Below, piece after piece: positions 56,488 through 64,000 of a DNA stretch of 64,000 bases. How positions within the stretch are numbered: position 1 is the stretch's first letter; the number at the start of each line of letters is the position of its first letter. The notes below the pieces were generated by a model that worked only from the letters and a program-made list of their open reading frames with translations, had not been told where the DNA came from and searched no databases. Source of the DNA: Takashimella koratensis. Taxonomy: Eukaryota; Basidiomycota; Tremellomycetes; Trichosporonales; Tetragoniomycetaceae. A program made the position numbers and the translations under genes. The DNA is taken from NCBI GenBank assembly GCA_003116875.1, contig BCKT01000017.1, forward strand, positions 1 through 64,000, in the 5' to 3' direction.

Positions 56488-57437
56488 TTATTGGTTCTTT
56501 TGATCATCGGCTAGATGCAATGCAAAGTTTACGTTCATGAAATGTCTCCCGGTAAACTCGCCATCCTCATTCCTCGTCAACTCCATCGGGTCAAATAGGC
56601 CCACCCCATTACCTCCTTTACCCTCAAATTGGACGTAATGGAACCTGGAGCCGATATCACAGTTCAATTTCTGTGAATACAAATTCCCACCCTCGAGGCG
56701 TTGCTCAAATTTGATTTCTGCCCATTCTTGACCCTTCGTCCCTTCTTCGAGACTTCTGACTGAGGTGAAAAGCCCCAACGCGTCACCGACTTGCAGACCT
56801 GAGATCGTTACTGGGATACGGGATCGCAGTTCTAAATCTTTGGAGATTTTTTCTTCTCGGCTGGCAAGAGCCAACCACCACTGAAGTCCCTTCAAAATCC
56901 CGACCTCGTCAGTGGGTGGTTTAGAATGAAGACTTTTGAGAAATTCAACGGGATCACCTTCGGCGTAGACCACAGCAAAGTCGGCCTCCCAGGAGACTTC
57001 ATAGATCTCTCCAGATTCGCTACCTCCATCCCAAATTTCAGCGTTGGGACGATTAAACATGGTCTAGCCCGGAAGCATGATGTTGAACGACATGCAAGGT
57101 GTGCAATTGTCCCATTTGCACAGCAATTGCACAGTACATCATCTCCTCTCTGATCACGCAAAAGATCGACGAAAGAGCCTTTCCACGAATCCCCAATAGA
57201 GATCTTGTTCTGGTCCGGCAACGCAAGTGCCGAATGGCTCTCGTATTCCACTAGATCGAGGGGGCCAGTGATAGGACCGAAAGATATTTTGAACTCCAGC
57301 GGCTCGTGAGGAGGTTGCGGAGGAACAAGTGATAGGATTACCCAGTCATTGGGGTTGCTGCTGGTGTTTGGAGCCCAGATCGAGTTTAACCACGCTGCCT
57401 TCCAAGGTTCTCCGACTGTGTCTGCGCCGGTTGACAT
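56488..57437 (-). CDS. Family-X protein 9 (group X3), with intron or frame damage, unknown function
   Basis: The ATG at 57437 opens MSTGADTVGEPWKAAWLNSI, matching the WREAWMNSV start of the intact copy. Then comes LEFKISFGPITGPLD. The frame changes near 57137, and the later frame has a TAG at 57066-57064. Removing a 74-base GT-AG segment (57137-57064) joins both halves in phase as 291 residues. The segment has no clear branch point, and it encodes, in the second frame, a strand (CMSFNIML) that lines up with LSFTILPP of the intact copy. So it may be an intron or an eroded exon. After it come FAVVYAEGDPVEFLKSL, RSRIPVTISGLQVGDALGLF and GLFDPMELTRNEDG. Confidence 0.5.
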
Positions 57438-57742
57438 CTTGAACCATGTGTTGTCTGTTGCTATAGAGATTAGACTGATGCTTGCCTCCGATGGGGAAGC
57501 GAATAGGGAGACAAAGAGAAAAAGATGAGAAAAGCTGAGGTTTTGAGCTGAGAAGATCCGGAGGGAGTGACGCCATGCAGGTTGTTTAGAAGGCGCAAGT
57601 CATTTTGAAACACGTGTGAAACATGATGGTCACTCTTTTGGGCAGCGAAGAACGGAGGGGAATGACAAAGGGAGAAACTGCATTGCGACAACCCACAAAG
57701 GGTGAAACGGCATTATGGTATGATCAGAACGCGAAAAAGGCC
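57438..57742. other. Intergenic between group-X3 genes
   Basis: A short spacer holding the promoter of the gene at 57437. Nothing else is seen. Confidence 0.5.
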
Positions 57743-58654
57743 TCATTCTTCGTCTGACGAAGAGACCAGGTGTAAGGGGAAATCTACGGTCAAAGTGTGG
57801 TGCCCGTGACATATGCCATCGTTTATCTCCTTCAGCTCGACTGGGTCAAAGAGACCTTTACCGGTTTCTCCTGCCTTTGCGTCACCGCATTGAAACTCGA
57901 CATGGTGATATCTTGCACCAATGGAGCAGTCCACCTTCTGAGTTTCGGTGAGACTGTTATCAAGACGCTGATTGAATCGGACAATCGCCCCTAGGCCGGT
58001 GTTCTCCAAATCGTAAAGCTCAGTCACGAGACGTAGCAGCTCGCCGACGTTGAGACTAGTAAAAGTGACCGGAATCGCTGTGCGAAGGTGGGACTCCATG
58101 GGCATGCCTTGGCCCTCGCCGAGCAGGTCCAGGTAGATCGGGAAGTGGTCAAGAGAGCTGATTATCATCTCCTTGGGATCCTTGGTTTGAAGACATCCGA
58201 GTACCTCTGTCGGGTTCCCCTGGATGTAGACGACCGCATACTCTGCGATCCAGCGTCCGTCATCCCCTGCTGTTCCCTCTGGCCGGTGGTGCTCGCCTTG
58301 AGGAAGAGACAGCTCCAAGGGCTCAGGAGGGAGAATAGTGAACGATAAATAGGTGTTGGTAGCGTGCCAGCTTGCCGTCGCCTTCCTGCCTGGATATGAC
58401 CCAGTCATGTCTTCGCAATCAAAATCAGACGGCCCGTCGGAGAGGAGCGCGCCCTTGGTGCCCAGTTGAACACCCGAATAGCTCGTGTATCGTAAGACTG
58501 GGGCCGGCGCGGCCAAGGGGCCAAAAGTCATTGCGAAGTTGAAGTTTGTGTCCTCAAACCGAGAGGGAGGAGTGGAAGTAGGCAATGGAGTCTCGTGCGA
58601 GGCGACCGAGTTCATCCATGCCTCTCTCCAAGAAGTACGCTGTGACTGTGACAT
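57743..58654 (-). CDS. Family-X protein 10 (group X3, intact reference copy), unknown function
   Basis: Single uninterrupted exon of 303 residues from the ATG at 58654. This is the best intact copy of the group. Order of blocks: TSWREAWMNSV (8-18), FAMTFGPLAAPAPVLRYTSY, ASWHATNTYLSFTILPPEPL, WIAEYAVVYIQGNPTEVLG, FPIYLDLLGEGQGM, LRTAIPVTFTSLNVGELLRL, YDLENTGLGAIVRF, and GLFDPVELKEINDG near the end. The pattern of short hydrophobic strands with few helices suggests one or two beta-sandwich domains. There is no signal peptide, membrane segment or metal-binding motif. I do not recognise the family; it looks restricted to a narrow fungal group. Confidence 0.65.
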   Translation of the reverse strand: MSQSQRTSWREAWMNSVASHETPLPTSTPPSRFEDTNFNFAMTFGPLAAPAPVLRYTSYSGVQLGTKGALLSDGPSDFDCEDMTGSYPGRKATASWHATNTYLSFTILPPEPLELSLPQGEHHRPEGTAGDDGRWIAEYAVVYIQGNPTEVLGCLQTKDPKEMIISSLDHFPIYLDLLGEGQGMPMESHLRTAIPVTFTSLNVGELLRLVTELYDLENTGLGAIVRFNQRLDNSLTETQKVDCSIGARYHHVEFQCGDAKAGETGKGLFDPVELKEINDGICHGHHTLTVDFPLHLVSSSDEE

Positions 58655-59181
58655 CTTGTAAAGGCAATTGAAGAAGTGCTAGCAGGGGGAAGATGCCCAA
58701 TTGATGGCGGCCAAGAGCTGGACTGTTGCTTAAATATGAAAATCCAGCGGGGGTCGAGCAACGGTGGAGTCGATGAGTGAGTACGAGTGTCAAACTCTAG
58801 CCAGTCTTGTATAATGGAAGATGAAAGGGAGGTTTGTTCACGCCATCAGCTTGATCAGTCCAAAGTCTTGGTAAGCGTCACACCCTGCAAGCGATGATGA
58901 AACATTGATGAAACACGAGGCTTTCTTTTCATCTTCAGTCTTTCATAAATGGAGACGAACACCAGCCGACATACAGTAACAAGTCTCGAGGAAAAGAGGA
59001 AGCGCCGAAAAAAAACGGCGAGGCGAAAACTCGTATACTCGTGTTTCAGCTGTGGGAATGAACTCAAGTCAAAGGTTCTCGCGATTGGGCTGCAACGCAT
59101 GTCCCAAGCCTCCGTCGCATCGGTAGCGATGTACATGCAGACGCGATAATCATAACAATAATGTACAACATATGCACGGTT
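58655..59181. other. Intergenic between the family-X island and TFB3
   Basis: About 530 bases, right edge of the last island. No gene is supported. Confidence 0.5.
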
Positions 59182-60530
59182 CTAGACAATTGCCAGGCCC
59201 TCAACCGCCGAGCGGACTTCCATCTCCCAAAACAACTTGAGGTCCCACCCACCTCCTCTAACCTTCCCTTCCCCATCCTCCCGAGCAAAGATGACCTCAC
59301 TTCGGCCGTCTACGTATCCATCATCTTTGACTTCGTACCACTTGCTCCACTCGCTCTTCTCCGGATCATTGTACGGGATGGGTACATACGGCCCTTCGTA
59401 TGACGGCGAAGTGGGAGCATGCATGTCCTCGTCGTTTGCTCCGTCGCGAGACTTGAGTGAGTCGTAGAGTTTCGCCAAGGATGGTGGGATCGCAGCTGCC
59501 AATGCTGCTGCTCGGGCTTCCCTTGCTCGTCTAGCTCGATCGGTGATCTCTTCAACCTCAGCTTGAGAACCCGTTGCCAACGCCTCGACAATCTCAGCTT
59601 TTATCCGAGTCTCTTCCTCTCGCTCAACTCGTTCTGCCTCCTCAACCATTCGCATCCGCTCCTCCCGGGCGACTTTCTCAACCTCGTCGCGCTCCACTTG
59701 AGAGAGAGCCTCGAGAGCGGCTTTTTGCTGGTTCGCAGCGATGAGAGAGGCGTTGTTACGTGTAAACTCGGTGATTCGGGCCTCCGTTCGCGCAATGTCA
59801 ATGTCGTTGAGAAGGTTGAACGCTGACGGTGTCAGTATGATGACGAAGGGAATGGTTGATGGACTTACTCAAATCTTCTACTTCTTCTAGGTAGTCGTCG
59901 TATTCTCTATCACTCGCAAAGTCGTCTCGCCGCTTATTGAAGCTGAGTGTGTTGGCTATCGCTCATTCCATACAAAAATCACAGCGACACTCACTTCTCT
60001 GCCATTCGCCGTCTAACTGCGACCTCCTTCTCCACCTTCAAATCCTCAAACGTTTGATGTGCGAAATTGACCTTGCGCAAGATCTTTCCGCATCCCAGAG
60101 TGGGACAAGGTTCGGGACCCAGCGTGAAGAGGCGGTCGATACATGATTCGCACATCTTGTGGTAGCATGGGGAGACGAGGAGGCGAAGGTTACGGTTGAA
60201 CTGTCGATCGGTATGACAAATCGGACAGACATCGTCGTCGCGCTGGAGGAGTGGGCAGGTTAGCTCTACGATCCGACAGTATTTTCAGCTATGACCCACC
60301 CTGTATTCAGTCACACGCTTGCTGGGGTCCTTGACGCCCGCGACATAGAGATACCCATCCTCTGTACCCCTCGCGTTCGTACCGACCCGTCCACCGGGTG
60401 CGCCAGGTCGCCTGACACCAGAACCAGACGGAGCAGGGCTTGACCGTGCACTGCTTGGGCCGCTGAACGCTTGTGTACGGCGTGCAGGGATGACGGGCTT
60501 CCTTGGCACGACGCGGGTTGTCGATGACAT
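59182..60530 (-). CDS. TFB3: TFIIH/CAK assembly factor Tfb3 (MAT1, RING finger)
   Basis: Tfb3 joins the Cdk7-type kinase module to core TFIIH for transcription and repair. Four exons, 60530-60300, 60242-59995, 59942-59869 and 59822-59182, code 397 residues. After a Ser/Pro-rich leader and VAGVKDPSKRVTEYR, the C3HC4 RING finger begins at CPIC (83-86) and continues CYHKMCESCIDRLF and CPTLGCGKILRK. The MAT1 centre follows: FEDLKVEKEVAVRRRMAE, NFNKRRDDF and YDDYLEEVEDLTFNLLNDID. The last part is a long charged helix (coiled coil), then the C-terminal kinase-binding region. Size and layout match fungal Tfb3. Confidence 0.95.
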
Positions 60531-60750
60531 GGTGAGTGAGGGTAAGAGAGAGAGAGGAAGTGAGAGATGTCGGATGATATAGGTTATGCACGCCGGTCGA
60601 TCGGTTGAATTTCAGGCTCACTTTGACCAACCGCAAGCAGAGTTTCAGGCTGACGGGTTGAGCGAAAAGAAAGAAAATTCAGATGCAGCTGCTGGTCACC
60701 TCGATACTTTAACCCATCTCAGAGCAAGCACTCCCACCTTGCAATCGACC

Positions 60751-61214
60751 ATGTTCATGTCTCTGCGCGCCTCGACATCCCGGGCTGTTGGCGCGGCTCG
60801 CACGCTTTCGACCTCTTCTAGGGCGTTTCAAAAAGCCGCCCTCCAACCATCGAGTAGGTATAGCTTTGTTCTTTTTGCGCTCCCAGCTGACCTATTCCAC
60901 AGAGGAGATCCAAACACCCGTCGACCTGTTGACAAAGATTGGACGAGGCGCTGAGAAGAAGCTCGCGACGCAGGCGGAGAGCTGGGATGGGTTGACCGAG
61001 GTTTGGCGGAAGGGGTCCAAGGCGCTGGAGGACGCGGGTTTGGGTATCAAGGATCGTCGGTGAGTCCAGGACAGCTGAGGGCAGCAAGAAAAAACGGAGG
61101 GCACTAGCTGATAACCTCAGGTATATCCTCTGGGCGTTCTCAAGATACTCGCAAGGGTCTGAGCCATCGGAATTCATTAGTGCACCTAGGCCAGCCAAAA
61201 AATACCGCGGGTGA
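60751..61214 (+). CDS. Mitochondrial small ribosomal protein mS41 (Fyv4 type, IGR motif)
   Basis: Three exons, 60751-60853, 60903-61059 and 61121-61214, code 117 residues. The N-terminus (SLRASTSRAVGAARTLSTSS) is rich in Arg, Ser and Ala without acids, typical of a mitochondrial targeting peptide. The IGR domain follows: TPVDLLTKIGRGAEKK, WDGLTEVWRKGSKALEDAG, then GIKDRRYILWAFSRYSQG. The stop TGA comes directly after KKYRG; a GTGAGT overlaps it, so read-through splicing is conceivable but gives an unlikely tail. Divergent from TFB3 with 220 bases between starts. Confidence 0.88.
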
Positions 61215-61607
61215 GTTGAAGCTGCCTTGACAAGTGACAGGAATGCATTCTGACAGCCTGTTCTTCTCTCTATGTGTATTGTCCCCCTGCTGCTCTACCT
61301 GTGGTATCGATTATCGCGATTGATCGCGGTCGATATAGGTGGGGTCCCCGGGTGCAGAACGGCAAGCGCGTACGATAGTTTGTACAGGTAGCTAGAGACA
61401 TGGGCGTATGGGTGGTGATGTACATTGATGTTACATGGTGATACACTTGAGCCCAAGAAGTATGCTGCGAGATGTCAGCAACTCTCAAACAGCCTCCAGT
61501 TGGCCATACTGAGTATAGCATGGGAAGAAGAAGTCGCTAACGCTTGTTTGTTCCCCTGTTATCGTCCCCGTGTCAAACTCACCAGTTGGAATGATTCTCC
61601 ACCCCGT
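61215..61607. other. Convergent 3' region
   Basis: Between mS41 and the NCE101 gene. Nothing recognised. Confidence 0.5.
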
Positions 61608-61874
61608 CTACTTGTCCTTGCCTTGCTTATCGCTCCCTGCCTCCTCAAACTCCTTCCGCACCTTCTCCCAGTCGACGTCATCGCTCGTTGCCGTCTCCTT
61701 GTGCGCACGGGCTTGTTTACTCTCGTTCCATCGCCACTGGGCGAGCTCTCGCAAGGTGTGGCCCGGAGGGGGCGCGGATCGCGGGTTGGTCTCGTTGAGG
61801 TAGTATGCGAAGATGCCTGTGAACACGCCGAGGACGGGATCGAGGGAGCGCGAGAGGAGGTAGTGCTTGGACAT
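61608..61874 (-). CDS. NCE101: Non-classical export protein 1 family (Nce101)
   Basis: A single exon of 88 residues from the ATG at 61874. The family pattern is plain: YLLSRSLDPVLGVFTGIFAY forms one membrane segment near residues 5-24, followed by NETNPRSAPPPGHTLREL and a tryptophan-rich QWRWNE. The yeast protein was linked to secretion of proteins without signal peptides; its mechanism is unsettled. The charged C-terminus (EKVRKEFEEAG) is longer than in yeast. The start is chosen by the family's short N-terminus; the upstream in-frame part is unrelated. Confidence 0.85.
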   Translation of the reverse strand: MSKHYLLSRSLDPVLGVFTGIFAYYLNETNPRSAPPPGHTLRELAQWRWNESKQARAHKETATSDDVDWEKVRKEFEEAGSDKQGKDK

Positions 61875-62429
61875 GGTTGTGATTGGGAGGAGAGGATGGG
61901 TGCGGTGGATGGGAGATGGGAGATGAGAGATGGGGGATGAGAAAGACTGATCGCTAGCCGGCGGCTGGTGGTGATTGGCTGAGTCATGTGACTTGGGATC
62001 TGCCCTGCGGTGACGTTTGCATACGCGTCTGCCTTTTGTCTCTCCCTCTCCCTCTCCCTCTCCCTCTCTACACCCCACCCGTCTCAGTCCACAGCTCTCT
62101 CGCCACCACCTCAACACTCATCCCACAGAGGCCTCGGATCGACTCGTTTCTCATTGTCTCCTGTCATTTACCGAGCGATTTGCAGCGGCAAGAGTCTTTG
62201 AAATCTATTTACACGCCCAACCTTGTTTCATCCCTTTCGGACAACATCCAGCCCGGCCGAATCAAGACGACCCTACTCATATCTGAGCAACGAGCAACGA
62301 AGACGCTTGCTGGGTCTATCACGGAGCTTGTGCATAACGACACCCCGGGCATCCATCTCTCTTCGGTCTTGACGCCTTCCTTGCGCCCCTTTGTCCTTTG
62401 GTCATCGCTCCAGCTCCACTAGTCCCATC
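61875..62429. other. Divergent promoter between NCE101 and ARE2
   Basis: About 555 bases. It has a CTCCCT microsatellite and, closer to ARE2, no recognised gene. Confidence 0.5.
62038..62070. repeat. (CTCCCT)n microsatellite
   Basis: About five units of a pyrimidine hexamer in the shared promoter of NCE101 and ARE2. A similar array lies near 40051-40078. Confidence 0.85.
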
Positions 62430-64000
62430 ATGGTCTCCACGCGGTCAGTGCTTTGCTCATATTTCATGTCTCTCCCTACTAACGTGCCCAGCTCTGCATC
62501 GCGTCCACCCTCGACCCCGGAACCACCAGCTACGTCCACGTCCCCAACGACCATCGAGATGACGACCAACATCTCCAAATCGGGCGAATCAATCATCAAC
62601 ACCGAGAATGGAACGATCCGCGTTCGGCCCTATAGGTCCGGGAGCAATCACCAGTTGAAAGCAATGTTGAGCTTTACCCCGCGAGTATCTCCATTCGACC
62701 GTGAGAACGCCAAGAGTCAACGAGACGAGTTTCGAGGTTTCTTTGTGCTCTTCTGGATCTGTGAGTTGTGTTATAGGCAATCCGCTGACTCCAGGCTTGG
62801 CACTCTTGTTCATCCGCACGTCGATCCAGTCATGGGAAGACAAGGGCACCCTGCTTTCTCTCCAGTTTGGCCGACTCATCACGCGTGATGCGTTCGTTCT
62901 CGCTCTCGCCGATGGGCTCATGGTCGCGTCTATGCTGCTCTCGGTCCCTTTCGTAAAGTGTCTCCAGTACCGCTACTTCAACTACTACTGGACCGGGGTG
63001 ATCATTCAGCACACATTCCAGTCGTGTTTCCTCGCCGTTGCCATCTGGTGGGGTTACGCGAGGGAGTGGTACTGGGTCCAGTCGGGTTTCTTAGTGCTTC
63101 GTGAGTAGTGAGACTGGGTTTAGTGCTGATGAACGCAGACTGCTTGGCGAGCTTGATGAAGGTGAGATCGGAACAAACAGACACTGATGCCAGATCCACT
63201 CGTACATGGCACACAACGGAATGCTCTCCATGGTCTACCTCCGGCTACAGGAAGAGAAGCGTACACTCGACCAATACCTCAAGACCCTTCCTGGAGGTAA
63301 AGAAGCAGTACTCAAAGAGGCTGCCTCTCGTCATGCCGAGTTGGAGGCAATGGAGGCTAGCAGCGAGACCGGAAACACTCCTATTGGAACCCCTGCCCCA
63401 GGTACTCCGGGCGCCCCGGCTCTCCAAGCATCGCCGTTTCCGCCGCCTGCCTCGGGGTCGACCAGCTACCGCGACGAAGGAGAGTTAATGAAAAAGCTCA
63501 ACGGTGTTACCGCATCGACCACGTCTACCGAGTCTTCCGTATCTAGCGCTACGGATCTTCGCAAGCGCGCGACTGTTCAAAGGCAACGAAGCATCCCTAC
63601 TGCCGTCGAACAACTTCCCAAGCCCCAAGCTGGTCTGCCCCTCGGTACCTCGCTTGAGCCGTCGCACTCTACCACGCCGCACACTCCTCGACCCATCCAG
63701 CCGCTGGCGTGGTCGTCCGACTCTCACGTGGCCCTGCTCGCTCGCAACATTGACCAGATGGAGGACGAGCTGAGGTCGAACGGTCCAAGGGGTTTGACAT
63801 GGCCCCAGAACGTGACTTACTTTCACTTTGTCGAGTTCATGTTCTTTCCGACGCTCGTTTACCAGCTCGAGTATCCACGTACCAATTCGTAAGTGGCTAA
63901 GAGTGACACGGGGAACAATACTGACACTCTTGACTTAGTATTCGCCCTCTGTACGTCGTCGAAAAAGTCATCGCGACATTTGGCACGTTCTCGCTCATCT
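62430..64000 (+). CDS. ARE2: Sterol O-acyltransferase (Are1/Are2, MBOAT), 5' part, runs off the right edge
   Basis: This ER enzyme joins fatty acyl-CoA to ergosterol for storage in lipid droplets. Visible exons: 62430-62443, 62492-62760, 62795-63100, 63139-63161, 63194-63888 and 63939 to the edge, about 456 codons so far. The family blocks are FTPRVSPFDRENAKSQRDEF, RGFFVLFWICLALLFIR, the membrane stretches ending WYWVQSGFLVL, then NVTYFHFVEFMFFPTLVYQL and IRPLYVVEKV. A Ser/Thr/Pro insertion of about 170 residues separates the two membrane parts. Exon 4 has only 23 bases. The catalytic Asn and His of the MBOAT domain lie beyond the window. Are1 and Are2 cannot be told apart here. Confidence 0.9.

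Noticed and set aside
41840..61214. Search by eye for tRNA genes, rRNA and CRISPR-like spaced repeats
   Set aside because: No cloverleaf with a matching TTC loop and no regularly spaced identical repeats were found. The 52.6-kb repeat is tandem without spacers.
61215..61330. Extra exon for mS41 after the GTGAGT overlapping its stop
   Set aside because: It would add about 23 Cys/Ser-rich residues unlike the family; ending at KKYRG fits known lengths.

Overview
The window looks like a basidiomycete yeast genome, most likely a tremellomycete (Cryptococcus, Trichosporon or Saitozyma relatives). Genes are dense and cut by many short introns. These introns mostly have GTGAGT-like donors, a CTGAC or CTAAC branch point and a nearby AG. 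Several genes carry micro-exons. The housekeeping proteins (ATG8, HSE1, TAF10, NSE3, HAP5, TFB3, ARE2) have fungal architectures. I spliced the genes by hand, and reading phase was checked across every junction given.

Two kinds of content alternate. Conserved blocks: RPF2, ATG8, a DUF4602/FSAF1-like nucleolar protein, a UPF0303 protein and HSE1 (4.8-14.1 kb). Then TAF10, a CCCH-CUE-SMR protein, GPI15/PIG-H, two large proteins of unknown function, an APRT-like transferase and a KHA1-type antiporter (17.4-39.5 kb). Then RRP42, NSE3 and HAP5 (46.6-50.5 kb), and TFB3, mS41, NCE101 and the 5' part of ARE2 (59.2-64 kb). These cover ribosome assembly, autophagy, ESCRT-0 sorting, TFIID/TFIIH transcription, GPI anchors, genome stability, ion transport and sterol esters, with no operon-like logic.

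Between them lie islands of fast-evolving paralogues of unknown function. Family A (0-2.7 kb) has two complete genes and a fragment, all with the same upstream element. A second, larger set, called family X here, has ten members: 14.4-16.9 kb, 40.8-46.5 kb and 50.8-58.7 kb. They are soluble-looking proteins of about 280-380 residues, without signal peptides or membrane segments, joined by weak shared motifs. At least one copy carries a nonsense codon, and two carry a TAG at the same aligned place. One island also hosts a 951-bp transposon with 27-bp perfect inverted ends, and another a degenerate 125-bp tandem repeat.

Assembly limits: a 79-base N gap (40609-40687), single Ns at 22638 and 42911, and long poly-C tracts. 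No tRNA, rRNA or CRISPR array was seen.
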